The notes under the pieces were generated by a model. That model made no database searches. It saw nothing but the letters and a program-made list of their open reading frames with translations, and was not told where the DNA came from. A program made the position numbers and the translations under genes. A stretch of DNA of 64,000 nt from Mixophyes australis (Eukaryota; Chordata; Amphibia; Anura; Limnodynastidae), in assembly GCA_036250195.1 (NCBI GenBank), contig JAVHZZ010000005.1, positions 71,469,505 to 71,533,504 of the forward strand, given 5' to 3'. Position 1 is the stretch's first letter. Each line of letters begins with the position of its first letter. This document shows, in pieces, positions 22,480 through 33,503 of this stretch.

Positions 22480-23387
22480 TTAGGGCAAGAACTGAGCATA
22501 TGTGTGGAATCAGCACAATAGATACAGAGTCTATTCTTTACTCTTCGTTTCCTCTCTTCTAAAGATAATTTAGAACGTCCTATCTCCATGGGAATCACAG
22601 AAGGTGAAGCTGGACGAAATTGAGGGGTTGAGCGAAGAGGTGCTTTAACTGAAGTTGTTTTCTCAGATTCTCTTTCACGAAACCTCATGTCTACACGATG
22701 GCAAAGAGAGATCAAATCTTCTAATGACGTAGGGAGCTCTTGGGTAGTCAGTGCATCTTTAATTTTATCGGAGAGCCCCTGCCAGAAGGTGGCAATTAAT
22801 GCTTCAGTGTTCCACTGAAGTTCAGAGGCTAATATCCTAAATTGAATGACGTACTGGCCTACTGTATGAGAACCCGGACGTAAACGAAGAATGCTGGAAG
22901 CAGCGGAGGTCACACGACCTGGTTCATCGAACACACTTCGGAACGTAGAAATGAATTTGGCACTATCTTGTAATACAGGATCGTTTCTCTCCCACAGAGG
23001 GGAGGCCCAAGCCAGAGCTTGTCCAGAAAACAATGAGATAAGATAGGCCACTCTGGAACGATGGGTAGAAAAATTTTGAGGTTGGAGCTCAAAATGAACT
23101 GAGCATTGGTTGAGAAAACCCCTACAAGTTTTGGGGTCTCCATCGTACTTTGACGGAGTAGGCAGGTGAAGCGTGGGAGCTGTAGACACCTGGGATGGCA
23201 CTGGGGAAACGGAGGAAAGCACAGGAGCTTCAACATTAGCTGTAACGGGCTGTCCAGATGTTCCTTGGGAGGCTAACGACTGGTAGCATTGAAGTAACAG
23301 CTGTTGGCGAGCATCCTGTTGCTCCACACGGGTGACCAGATGCTGCAGCATCTCTTTGGCTGTAGGTTCCGTATCTGGGTCTGTCAT
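22455..23387 (-). CDS. gag: Gypsy Gag, 310 aa, with CCHC knuckle
   Basis: Intact frame from ATG at 23385-23387 to TAA at 22455-22457. Gag forms the virus-like particle of the retrotransposon. The central part (about residues 85-215) looks like the Ty3/gypsy retrotransposon capsid domain, with PSKYDGDPKTCRGFLNQC and VAYLISLFSGQALAWASPLW. Near the C-terminus, CIYCADSTHMLSSC fits the C-x2-C-x4-H-x4-C nucleic-acid-binding knuckle. The N-terminus (to about 60) is rich in T, E, Q and S and may be a coiled coil. The start codon is the only early ATG and directly follows the 11-nt primer site, with no spacer. Pol follows in the -1 frame at a slippery heptamer. The same family of sushi-type Gag gave rise to host genes such as PEG10 (established knowledge); this one is still inside its element. 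Confidence 0.93.
   Translation of the reverse strand: MTDPDTEPTAKEMLQHLVTRVEQQDARQQLLLQCYQSLASQGTSGQPVTANVEAPVLSSVSPVPSQVSTAPTLHLPTPSKYDGDPKTCRGFLNQCSVHFELQPQNFSTHRSRVAYLISLFSGQALAWASPLWERNDPVLQDSAKFISTFRSVFDEPGRVTSAASSILRLRPGSHTVGQYVIQFRILASELQWNTEALIATFWQGLSDKIKDALTTQELPTSLEDLISLCHRVDMRFRERESEKTTSVKAPLRSTPQFRPASPSVIPMEIGRSKLSLEERKRRVKNRLCIYCADSTHMLSSCPKKSGNARP
22467..22473 (-). promoter_or_regulatory. Programmed -1 frameshift heptamer G GGA AAT
   Basis: Read in gag frame, the codons are tcG GGA AAT gcc, an exact X XXY YYZ slippery site, 10 nt before the gag stop. Slipping one base back enters the pol frame (GGG AAA TGC ...), which is open there. PEG10 and related sushi elements use the closely similar GGGAAAC site (established knowledge). 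I did not identify the downstream RNA structure. Confidence 0.88.
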
Positions 23388-23398
23388 GGCCTGATCTT
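23388..23398 (-). promoter_or_regulatory. Self-priming primer binding site AAGATCAGGCC
   Basis: In element sense, two bases (GT) after the 5' LTR comes AAGATCAGGCC, then the gag ATG. Its exact complement GGCCTGATCTT lies in the LTR (minus strand 25292 to 25282), 30 bp after a TATA-like box, where transcription should start. This is the Tf1-type arrangement, in which the RNA 5' end folds back and primes reverse transcription without a tRNA. No tRNA-type TGG-start primer site fits in the 13-nt gap. Confidence 0.88.
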
Positions 23399-23400
23399 AC

Positions 23401-25468
23401 TGTCACGGGCACTAGGAGTCTTTACCCAGGGATCACCAGGTGATAAGCTTACCAGAGCAGTATAGGTGGTAATATGGTACTCTGGTAGCAGGGTGATCAC
23501 GGAACAGGAGACAGCAGATGATAGGGATGCTCAGGAAAGTCTATGACTAGCAGCACTGGTAATATATATGTAGTAATACACGAGGAACTAAATGGACAAA
23601 GGACACGTGAGGGTAGTCAGTGGTCTGCGGTAGCAAGTTGTACCACTGCTATAGTGAGGAGGAATGTCCAACAGAAACGAGGAGGTGATGAGAGTCAGCG
23701 GTCTGCGATTAGCAAGTTGTACCGCTGTCTGGGTGAAGGAATGGAATCCAAGTGGAGGTATCCGGGGAGTCAGTGGTCTGCGTTAGCAAGTTGTACCACT
23801 GCTATGTGAGAGGATACTGGAACAGGTGACACAGGAAACAGGGATCAGTGGTCTGCCTCTAGCAAGTTGTACCACTGAATATATATGTGAGGAGGAGCAC
23901 GGGGAGAGACTGCAATACAGAGGATACACGGGCACCTTGAACTTGATCCACAATGACATGCACAATATAGTAATGACTGAACAGCACTGCAATAATACAA
24001 AGTCATAGAAACTATCCGGGCAAACGATAACACAGTCAATGATGGCGAAAGTCTCAGCGGATAGTAAGCTCCAGAGGAGAACAACTCAGTCCAGCAAGAT
24101 ATGCAATACACCAGCACAGTCAATGAGAAGTATGCATACCGTGGTTCAGGAGCAGGCTGTCAGACAGGAGTGCAGAGATACCTGAACGGCTGGAGGCCGG
24201 CAGGACGCGAAGTCCCAGGAGGGTGAAGCGGTAATCAAGTAGGTGCAGCGCACAGGTAGGTAGACCAGCAGGGGAACAAATACTCAGAAAGCAGTAGTAT
24301 GTAGGACTGGACTCCTGGAGGACCCTGAAGAGTAGCGATGGTCTAGACGAGATGAAAGCAGTGAGGCGCAGATCCGATGCAGACTGGCGAGTAGAGACCA
24401 GCAGGAACACTGAGAAGCACGGAGAGCGGATCAGCTGCTGTAGACACGAGTAGAACTGAGGAGTAGCAGCCAGCAGGACTCTGCAGGTACACGGAGGTAG
24501 CGGATAGCAACCAGCAGGTGCAGACACGATGAAACACGGGAGAGCAGAGCTGAGCTGGAACTGTTGAGCACGGAGAGCAGCGGATAGGAATCAGTTGTAG
24601 CAGTCTCGAGGAAACACGGGAGAGTTGGGATGAGCTGAAGACTGAAGCGCACGGAGGCAGCAGAGAGGAATCAGCCAAACAGTCACGATGAAACACAGGA
24701 GGGTTGAAGAGGTCTGAGGACTGTAGTGCACGGAGGCAGCGGATAAGAATTAGCTAACAGTCGCGATGAAACACAGGAGAGTTGAAGTGGTCTGAAGACT
24801 GTAGTGCACGGAGGCAGCGGATAGGAATCAGCTAACAGTCACGATGAAACACAGCAGAGTTGAAGTGGTCTGAAGACTGTAGTGCACGGAGGCAGCGGAT
24901 AGGAATCAGCTAACAGTCACGATGAAACACAGCAGAGCTGAAGTGGTCTGAAGACTGTAGTGCACGGAGGCAGCGGATAGGAATCAGCTAACAGTCACGA
25001 TGAAACACAGCAGAGTTGAAGTGGTCTGAAGACTGTAGTGCACGGAGGCAGCGGATAGGAATCAGCTAACAGTCACGATGAAACACAGCAGAGTTGAAGT
25101 GGTCTGAAGACTGTAGTGCACGGAGGCAGCGGATAGGAATCAGCTGACAGTCACGATGAAACACAGCAGAGTTGAAGTGGTCTGGAAACCACAGGAGTAG
25201 AAGTGGTCTAGAAACCACAGGAATCAGCAGCGCTGAATACACGAGGAAACACCTTCAGAGGCTCATGGGGAATGAGACTCCAAGATCAGGCCACGTGGTA
25301 TTCACCACAGGTGCTTAATATAGGGAGTGTTGCCTGATCAGCCAATTAAGTTAAAGGAACAGGTACTGAAGGTTTTGAAAGGGCTGCGCATGCGCAGACC
25401 CTCAGGATGGTGGACGACCACGGTTCCTAAACATACGGGAAGAAGCACTCACAGTCTGGTGAGTGAGA
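23401..25468 (-). repeat. 5' LTR (element sense), 2068 bp
   Basis: Drives the element. U3 is short, about 176 bp (25293-25468), and R-U5 is about 1.9 kb, an unusual ratio. Differences from the other LTR, counted by eye, are about twelve substitutions and no indels. The terminal base pair has changed (GAGTGAGA against GAGTGACA). Hairpins lie at 23618-23877 and the 78-bp array at 24646-25183 (key units at 24724, 24802, 24880, 24958, 25036, 25114). Confidence 0.95.
25282..25322 (-). promoter_or_regulatory. LTR promoter: TATA box and predicted RNA start
   Basis: On the minus strand TATATT (25322-25317) in 'ccctatattaagc' is followed 30 nt later by GGCCTGATCTT starting at 25292. The distance is that expected between a TATA box and a start site. 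The start motif is complementary to the primer site at 23388-23398, which independently supports 25292 as the first base of the RNA. Confidence 0.82.
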
Positions 25469-25473
25469 GTAAC

Positions 25474-25790
25474 CATTAATGTTACTTAGGCAACCCTTGG
25501 CCACTAACTAGAACGGGTAGAGCAAGGCGGCCCCTCACACTCATACCGCCCCCCATACCCCTCTCTCTTTTGTCCAACCTTCTCTGCTATCACTCATGTG
25601 GGGTAATATTTCTTTTAAATTTACCCTAGTCTGTGTGTGTGTCTGTCTGTCTGTGTCTGTCTGTGTGTGTTAGGGAATTTAGACTGTAAGCTCCAATGGG
25701 GCAGGGACTGATGTGAGTGAGTTCTCTGTACAGCGCTGCGGAATTAGTGGCGCTATATAAATAAATGGTAATAATAATTATAATCTAGAC
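25474..25790 (+). mobile_element. LINE 3' end, L2 type
   Basis: The plus strand ends 'gactgtaagctccaatgggg', 'cagggactgatgtgagtgag', 'tacagcgctgcggaatt', 'ggcgctatataaataaatgg' and then AAT-type simple repeat, the characteristic 3' tail of frog and fish L2-like LINEs. A (TG/TCTG)n block lies at 25631-25670. The gypsy element landed just upstream. Confidence 0.75.
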
Positions 25791-27226
25791 AAAGAACCAC
25801 CCTAAATCTGCAGGAGACATGCACAAGTCAAGAGATGGCTGGATGGACTCTACACTCCTCTAGGAAGCCACTCCGTAAGACAGAGAGCAGACAGTTATTT
25901 AAATTATGATGAATGAATGCTGAGCCACAAAAACATTGTATCTTTGCTATTGACCATATTAGCTTACTAATAATATGTATCTGAATTGTATCTTCTCCTT
26001 ACCCCACCCACTCACCACTCATTATACAATTCTATCTTTCAGTATTATCCCTGCTCCCATCCCTCCCATCTCTGTCATCCCAACCTGAACTATATTTATG
26101 TCTCTCGAAGAAGTTCTTGTAAATATAGATGTACATAGATTTATACACTTTTCCTGTGACATAAAAAAACATGTCTTATAACTACTGAGAGTTGCATATT
26201 TGGGCAAAATTTATAAAAACAAATAACTACAGTGGAGCTTTTTATTATCATTGTTAATATTATTATCTTTTATTTATAAGGCGCCACAAAGGTTCCGCAG
26301 CTCCGTACATGATATATACAGGAAGCAGTGATCCGTAATACATAAAGCTTTTCAAGTTTGTTGGGTTTTTTTGTACTTGCTACTTTTGTGGTGTAGCCCA
26401 AAAAAATCTGTCATCTTTTCTACAGGAAATTCCGTATTATTTAACTGACAGTATCAGACACGTGGGTGAATGTGCTATTTTTAACTATTAGATTTGTTAA
26501 AATTTACCATTATTTCAATCTATTATTACCTGGTTTCACTCATTTTTTTATGTTAAAAGATTTGCACTTTAAATACATTTCTCAACCCATACATTAAAAC
26601 ATCTTAAATTACCCATTGAATTTTAGCTTATTGTATTTATTATTTGATATACAAAGCTCATTTTGATGCTAATGAAAGGTATTTCAAATATTTTCTTTTT
26701 TTAGATGTACTGAGTTACATGTAGGGATTTGATAGTGTATGAAAGATACTTAAAGGTCTCAATACATTCATAAAGCTCACAATTGATATCTGATCCTTCA
26801 GGCCCAGTGCATGTATCGTATCTATTAACAGGTATGCTGGAGACAAAGTCTAGTGGCAGGTGGGTGTTATAGAATGCTATGATTACCTGATCAGGAAACG
26901 GCAGCATTCTAAAGCAATGATATTCTCTGTCAGCGTATCATGACACAGCATGTGGCACTTTGACAGTGAAATCGTTATGATGTGAAAGGGTAACAGTGTT
27001 CTCCTTTATTTTCATGATTTACTTACTGAGCATATCCTTGCTTTAAGATGTAGTTTCATGGTCAGATAATTGCAGCTTTCTAAAGCGCCTGTCTGACAAT
27101 GCTGTTAAGGTTTTCTGCACAAGGTTTTTTTTTTCTGCAATCTATAGTAAAAGGTCTAGAAAGTGCTTTTCCTGTAGAAGGAAACTCTCATTGATTAGGT
27201 CTGTGTGTGTCATTACTAACGAAAAG
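25791..27226. other. No gene; short L2 tail in minus orientation at 26255-26335
   Basis: The segment 'ttatttataaggcgccacaaaggttccgcagc' type sequence at about 26265-26310 is a decayed L2 3' tail on the minus strand. The rest is AT-rich sequence without recognisable coding, repeats or structure. Confidence 0.45.
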
Positions 27227-27555
27227 TAGAGCTGAGCGAAAATGTGCACAAAGGTCTTTTTACAGCAGAACAGGACATTTCACAGAACTGCGAAGATCTG
27301 GCCATAGAGTCTTTGAGTCATGATATTGCTTTGCCATTTCACTGAATATCACTGTATTTGTCAATACAATAGGGATAGTTTTTAAATGAAGTGAACAGAG
27401 CTGTGACTACGGTCAGTTGACTCTGCTGTGTGTTGTGGTGGTTGAGTTAGGAATGGGAACACTTAAGACCAAATTCCACCAGTGAAAGTGCAGAATTTTA
27501 CAACCGAATCAGGTGAATCTTTTGTGGAATAGTTTTGAAATGTTGGTCACCTCTA
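27227..27555. mobile_element. hAT-like miniature element, TAGAG...CTCTA ends
   Basis: Starts TAGAGCTGAGCGAAA and ends TTGGTCACCTCTA (imperfect inverted repeats, same type as the hAT at 7585). The 8-bp flanks ACGAAAAG (27219-27226) and ATGAAAAG (27556-27563) match at 7 of 8. A more decayed relative is at 14715. Confidence 0.72.
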
Positions 27556-27795
27556 ATGAAAAGTAGCCATTATTTATTGATTTTTTTTTTCTTTCCTGTT
27601 TTCTGAGATTTCTTGATAATAGGTTTCTAGATAACAGGTCCCGTGTCTGTATAATATTGCATTATGCTTATTGCAATAACTTATTGTTAGTGAATCTTGT
27701 TTCTTAGGACTGTGATGCATTCTTTGTTCTGTGTCCACAAAATGTACTGTTTTCTTACAGACATTTTTTTAGAGCTACTTTTATAGTACTCTCAA

Positions 27796-28058
27796 CAGTG
27801 GAGGAACTATAGTGTTTGAGTGGCTGCTACAGAGTCCGCAGGTTAGAGGGATTACCGCACCATCCCAGGCCTCAACTTGCTATGAAAAAAGTAGAGCAGA
27901 GATCTATTTTGAGCAGTGCATGCACAGGACCTTACATGTTCACAAGAGGCTCTCTTCTGTGCTCTTTACAGAGCAAGGGGGCCATGATGCTAGAGTGGCA
28001 AAGCGGGCCCCTTCCCAAATTTTGCTATAGGGCTCGGCAATGCATTCTTCTACACCTG
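27796..28058. mobile_element. hAT miniature element with exact 8-bp duplication
   Basis: Ends CAGTGGAGGAACTATAGTG and TTCTACACCTG are imperfect CAG...CTG inverted repeats. ACTCTCAA is present on both sides (27788-27795 and 28059-28066). The overlapping open frames are not protein-like. Confidence 0.78.
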
Positions 28059-28066
28059 ACTCTCAA

Positions 28067-30401
28067 AGGTGGTCCATGCCACAAGACCATTGTTACAATT
28101 TACTGTAATAATGATAAGTTAAAACATGGACAAGGTTGTAACCTGAAACAGAGACAGAGCTGGATTATTACCTTGAGCTAATCCATGAACTCTCAACATC
28201 TGCCTTGCTAAATCAGGCAAGACATCATTCTATATTTTGGTAACTCATAGTTTAAAACAATTAGAGGTCTGGTAACACATATTGAAGAAATTAGAGCATG
28301 AGAGAATGTTACATTGAGACCACAACAAATTATTTAAGGTTTTTTTAATAGAAAATGAATAGCAATGTTCCAGAGATTAAGTTAATATGTTTATCATGTC
28401 CTCAGAGATGAGGCTCCTTCTAGAAAGCATATGTTTGAAGTTTATGTGAGTGGTTCCATTCATGTCTGTTTTATGAGATTCTGAGTGCTTCCATTTCTAC
28501 ACATTCCACGTCAACTCTCTCAAGGGTTCCCATCCACGAATGAGCCAAATAGATTTATCTGAGGAAAATATGAACTCAATTACTGCAATTACTAGATCTA
28601 TTTAATCTGCAAGTGATAAAGAAATAATTTAATAAATTACTGTTTGTTCCTAGAAGGCCCAGCATCAGCTTAACCTACAGGCCAGCAAACTTTATATAAG
28701 CCCTGAACTGGTATTGTCTCCATGATCATATTACTACTCAGGTCTATACATTTGTTTTGGCCGAGAAAACAGCCCTCAGCAGCATATGAAACTGGTGATG
28801 CCATTTACAATGCATGCTTGCTTAATAGCAGGGCACTAAACTACTGGGCAGATGCAGCAATTAGCATGTTAGGCGGATTTAGCATGCTGGTGAGACAGAC
28901 AAGCATGCTAAATAGCCTGATTAACAAGCTGGTTGCCTGACCCTCTGAAGCCTTTCTCAAGTGAATGGATGGAAGGAAATTGTATTTTACAGACTTTGAA
29001 TACTGAGATGTTAACAAAATGCATCCTATCACATTAAATATCTACAGGTTAAACTCATGTTTACAAAGCTGTGATAACTAAGAATGATGTGCATTTATGG
29101 GACACCACAGCTCCACCATTCATGGCAAAATTATCAATGCTTTTAAATGGTGGAGAGAAATTGTTTCTCAAATTGGTTCAAAAAAATAAAATAAAAAATA
29201 GTATAGATTAGAGCAAGGCAAACAGGTTCAAACTGATTCGACCATATTTGAGCATATTGAACATGATCAAGCTTAATGACTACATTTTAAGTTTTCCAAT
29301 TTGAATGGCAAATCTCAATTTTCGAACTTGAAAACAATAAAGTTCACTGTTCAAACTAAAAAATAAATAAAATAAATTTGCTTAAGTACCCTAAAATGTA
29401 GCCATTTAAGCTTGAACTGGTGACATTTTATAGGTTGTTAAAATTTTTAAGAAGCTCAAGTGCGATATGCGAAGATCAATCCGGCTGAAACTCGTGAATT
29501 TTTGGAGCATCTGGAGTTCTGGGACTAATGCAATAGTGGTCCCTGCATTCTAAGTTGGGCTTAAATATAGGGAGGCCTAGGGAGGCAAATGTGCTGCAGG
29601 GTTTTTTTTATGATTTCGTTAATTCGTAATAAAGTATCTTTTATTAATAATAATGTCTTTTTTTACATATTACAAACAAACATGTAAAACATTTCAAAAT
29701 GGACTCAGTTTGGGCTAAATGATCTCCGTGAATTTATATTACACAAATGCAAGAATGGGGAATGGGACCATGAATAGCAAAGGAGGCAGGACAGTGTAGC
29801 TTTCACCCAGGACAATGGTTACCAGACCAGCCAGTTGAATCCAGACACATATGACCTACACTTGCTGAATGGTTTTATTGCAATTAGTACTAATGTATGC
29901 CAGTATTTTTATTTTGCAATCATTTAACATGTGCATGTATACTAATGCCAAAGAAAGCAAACCATATGTGTATTTTATGTGTCCATATTTTAGCTATCCT
30001 ATCCACATCACACTGTTCTGCACCCGTTTTCCACTGAATAAACCTGGGCTGAATAAAATAACATTGTTGAATTGATTAAATCAGCTCAGAATCCTTAAAT
30101 TTGAAAATCTGTAGGAAAAATGGGAGCATAACATATGATTGCAAATAAATTTGTCCTTGTTAAATAGTGGTAGAAGATATGAGAGATCGACACAACGTTG
30201 AATATTATAGCAAAGCAACACAAAATTTATATCCCTGTGGCTCCATACCCGGCACCATTAGTCCTTCCTGTACTACTATATAGCAAGATCTTTTTACAAT
30301 TTGATCACACATGTGAGTGGCCAATCTGGATGATGTCTGGCTCACATTAGGAGACGTTAGTGGAATCTGTTCACAGAGGCCAATACTATTTATCTGATGA
30401 C
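28067..30401. other. No gene; one strong hairpin
   Basis: TTTAGCATGCT (28878-28888) and AGCATGCTAAA (28902-28912) form a perfect 11-bp stem with a 13-nt loop. The rest shows only AT-rich sequence, with TTAA-rich tracts near 29170-29380 and an A-rich run near 29640. Confidence 0.45.
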
Positions 30402-30560
30402 CAATATTCCCTCTAAGCTGAGCAGTCTACAGTAGAGTTAAAAGGTTACACTAATGAGGACTCCTTCGTGAAGAGCTGCATTCACACTCCATATTTTTTC
30501 ATAGCAAGTTCAGACACTATAATTTCAAGATTGCTCAGCTTAGTGGGAGCGATGACACTG
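30402..30560. mobile_element. Miniature element with 'CCCTCTAAGCTGAGCA' end
   Basis: CCCTCTAAGCTGAGCAGT near 30409 is mirrored by ATTGCTCAGCTTAGTGGGA near 30530-30548, and outer bases read CAATATT and ACACTG. The 'gttccctctaagctg' end is a known hAT-type terminus in vertebrates. No target duplication was identified. Confidence 0.5.
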
Positions 30561-31358
30561 TTAAATAATTCTAGGATATGCCGATTGTTTGGGGGCCACA
30601 CATGCAATGATATTAGTTCAATTTGGCAATGTTGGTGCTGATATCTGTTCATTTGTTGCCAGCTTATGGAATACAGCTACCTGTCTGGCCAAATGGTTTG
30701 AGTTGCGTGAGTATTATTTTGCTTTACCCCACGCCTTTTAAAAGCAAAGGCAACATTACTCACTAAAATAAAAACACTTCTGGCACTACCAAGTATGATA
30801 TGGCATATGTATTACTCCTATCATTCCATACTTTTGTCCTCTTGAACTGATAGTTAAGATAGCAGTCACCTTCCTTAGTTAATATATCTGTTCAGCCTTA
30901 CAGATCTCAGATCAAACAGATGCAAACACCAGCCTATTCAGCATTAGACACCCTCAATAAGCTCCTTTCAAAGCACAGATGCAATCACTTTCCAAGTAAT
31001 TAATCACATGTACTATGCAAGCAAAGAAAAGAAAAATCAGGAAATCAGAAAAACAGCTGTGGAGTGACTGAGTATTCTGTACATTGTGCTTCCCAAACTC
31101 TCATTGTATTGTAGCTGTGGTGCATATATCTGCCGCTGTAATGATAATGATTTGGAAATTGTTTGAATGAGGGCTCTGTTGTGCAACATTTCAGTGGAAG
31201 TGGAAAAAACACCAACATAATCACATAGCAAAGGACCATTATATCTAAACTGTTGCTTAATCCAAAATAACTATAGCAATATGTGTATTGAAAAATAAAT
31301 ACGAAAAATAGATGTATATATTTTTAGAGTCTACGTGTATGTATATATATATATATAT
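30561..31358. other. No gene recognised
   Basis: A segment near 30590 ('tttgggggccacacatgcaatg') has a partial match near 35447 ('tttgggggaccacacattgcc'), so both may be remnants of one dispersed repeat. Otherwise I see nothing. The right end runs into a TA microsatellite. Confidence 0.4.
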
Positions 31359-31846
31359 TGTGGCAAAAGCCCGCTACTGCAGAAGCACACGTGAACAACT
31401 TCTTCCTTTTTATGGTGCTTTATTGTCAGGATGGTAAATGTTTTGACACCGTATACTTGCACAGCAATCATGGAGACCCTAAACACTAGCTATACATAGT
31501 CCAGCTCTCTCTCAGGACCAGCCAGCTCACCCAGCGTTGGTCTTCATGCACAAATTATATAAACAAGCTTTTATACCTGATACTCCTCCCCCAGCCTTAG
31601 CTTGATGGACAGGTGACACACCCACCTTCTCTTTAAAAGGCAACGCCCATCACTGCCTCTGTTTGCACTAACAGACAGACACACCCTGTCTGTTTGCAGA
31701 GAGGAAGGATTTCAAATCATGTAAGTTAACCAAACTTAAACTATTGCTTTTCATACATAAGTCTTTACATTGAATCTAGGTGCGTTACTGCACAAATGTT
31801 TTACTCTATTTCCCTGCATATTGCCAGCTAAAAGCCTCCTTTTGTT

Positions 31847-31849
<3 letters not shown>
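31359..31849 (-). mobile_element. Solo LTR inside a TA microsatellite
   Basis: On the minus strand it starts TGTAACAAAAGGAGG and ends GGGCTTTTGCCACA, so TG...CA. It has a TATA-like GTATAAAAGC (about 31570-31580) and a polyadenylation signal AATAAA (about 31419-31424). Both sides are (TA)n, so the 5-bp duplication is hidden in the microsatellite. No internal region remains. Family undetermined; gypsy or ERV LTR. Confidence 0.7.

Positions 31850-31876
<27 letters not shown>
31850..31876. repeat. TA microsatellite
   Basis: About 13 TA units directly right of the solo LTR; the left half of the same tract is at 31340-31358. Confidence 0.9.
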
Positions 31877-31881
<5 letters not shown>

Positions 31882-31952
31882 TTCGTTAGCTTCAAAAGCA
31901 AGAATATAATTGATTCTCATTTCTCACAACAAAAGACATACGAGAGACAGAG

Positions 31953-32124
31953 GGGTATATTTACTAAACTGCGGTTTTGAAAAGTGGAGATGTGCCTATT
32001 GCAACCAATCAGATTCTAGTTATCATAAATTTAGTACATTCTACACAATGACAGCTAGAATCTGATTGGTTGCTATAGGCAACATCTCTACTTTTTCAAA
32101 CCCGCAGTTTAGTAAATATACCCC
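31953..32124. mobile_element. Palindromic miniature element
   Basis: Ends GGGGTATATTTACTAAACTG and its complement; internal 'caaccaatcagattctag' and 'ctagaatctgattggttg' arms match the element at 4281, so the two are relatives with different terminal bases. Flanks are AGAG-like on both sides but the exact duplication is unclear. Confidence 0.78.
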
Positions 32125-33503
32125 AGAGAGTCTAATCTCCATCTTTAGCATCATTCCTTATTCCACATGGACACTCAGAAGGTAATATAAAAAGTGCACA
32201 CGATGTACACAACAAGCGCCTTGGATTTGCATCATTTGTCCTGGATAGTATTATAGTGCAGTTCAAGGAGCATCACATTAACTCTCGGCAGACATCTGTG
32301 TTTCATAGAAGTGTGCAGAAAAGCAAACAAATCTTACCTTTTAAGTACCACCCCTAACAATAATATACCATTTTTAGTTTTTCACCTAAAATGTTACTCA
32401 GTTTAGCATTGTTGGATTATATTTATCATGGTGTGTGTGTGAACATTTTATTACATCGCTGAAACTGCTTCGGGAAATGCACTTTTGTGCCAAAGATGCT
32501 CCCTCTCCATCCCTTTACGTTGCTACAATAATCTCACTCTGTAATGTAAAATTTTCTGCACTGTTTCACGAAACAAGGAGCACCGATACACCCACACCTT
32601 CAGTCTGCTCAACTTATTCTCTATATGGGTGCAAATAGCTGCTTCTTCACAAATATGTCCAAAATCTAGCACCAGCTACAGCAGTTCAAAACTGTCATAT
32701 CCGACGCAAAGCATAATGGGCTATAACTGGTGCAGAGAAAACAAAGCTCAACCATATGTGGTACCAGGTATAATGTGCTGAGTCACGTAGTACAAAATAC
32801 AAAGTTTAATCAAAACTGCCAGCAGGCATGCAAACTTGAGCCATATTTGTATCAAGTGTAATATGCTATACCATATTTTACACAAAATTTAATGTCATGC
32901 CATACCTAATGCCATATCTGCTATCTGCCAAGTCTGATCCATATATGTAAGTCTAAAATGTAGACCGTTATCTGATACCATGTCTAATATGCAAACCCAT
33001 ATCTGGTGCTTAGTCTAATGTGCTGATCATTATCTGGTACCCCTTTCTAATATGAAGAATCTTATATATGCCCAGTCTAATATGCAGACCATTATTCTTT
33101 GCACAGTCTTAAATGCCAACTCTATCTGGTGCACAGTTTAATATGTAGAACTATGTTTTTTGCCTAATAAAAGCACTTACCGAACCCTGGCTGAGTCTAC
33201 CCCTAAGCTTCCTCTTCCGTGTACAGCTCACAATGGTAGGAATAGCTGTTAGCCGTTCAGGGAAGTGCAAGTGATACATTGTGTTAGATGATCAAAAGAA
33301 ACACCATTAAGGAAGACATGTGAGAATCTCTGTATCTGTTACCCCCATTATCTCCCCTACAGAATAGTTGCCTTGTGAGTAAATTGCTGGTAAGAGCCAG
33401 TTTAGACCAAATATATAAGCACATAATCAAATATAGGACCAGCCATTTAAAGCTGTACACATCTGAAATACTGAGTGGTTGCATTGCAGCTAGTTCAGAT
33501 ACA
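32125..33503. other. No gene; imperfect local repeats
   Basis: Between about 32740 and 33150 phrases such as 'atctggt', 'gtctaatatgcagaccat' and 'gccatat' recur loosely about every 40-60 bp, which may be a decayed tandem array. No coding evidence. Confidence 0.4.

Larger units (their letters stand above)
17078..25468 (-). mobile_element. Full-length Ty3/gypsy retrotransposon, Tf1/sushi type, 8391 bp
   Basis: Two 2068-bp LTRs in direct orientation (17078-19145 and 23401-25468) enclose gag and pol on the minus strand. The 5-bp duplication GTAAC flanks the element (17073-17077 and 25469-25473). LTRs begin TGTCACTCACC and end GTGACA in element sense. Pol order is protease, reverse transcriptase, RNase H, integrase, chromodomain, which is Ty3/gypsy and chromovirus order. 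A self-priming 11-nt primer site, a -1 gag-pol overlap and a CCHC gag agree with the vertebrate Tf1/sushi group. LTRs differ at about twelve positions by eye, so the insertion is recent. One single-base deletion near 21510 breaks pol. Confidence 0.95.

Noticed and set aside
22455..23387. Domesticated host gene of PEG10/RTL type
   Set aside because: Gag sits inside a complete young element with LTRs and target duplication, so there is no sign of domestication.
17078..25468. Endogenous retrovirus with envelope
   Set aside because: No env frame follows integrase; a chromodomain and the polypurine tract come directly after. It is a Ty3/gypsy retrotransposon.
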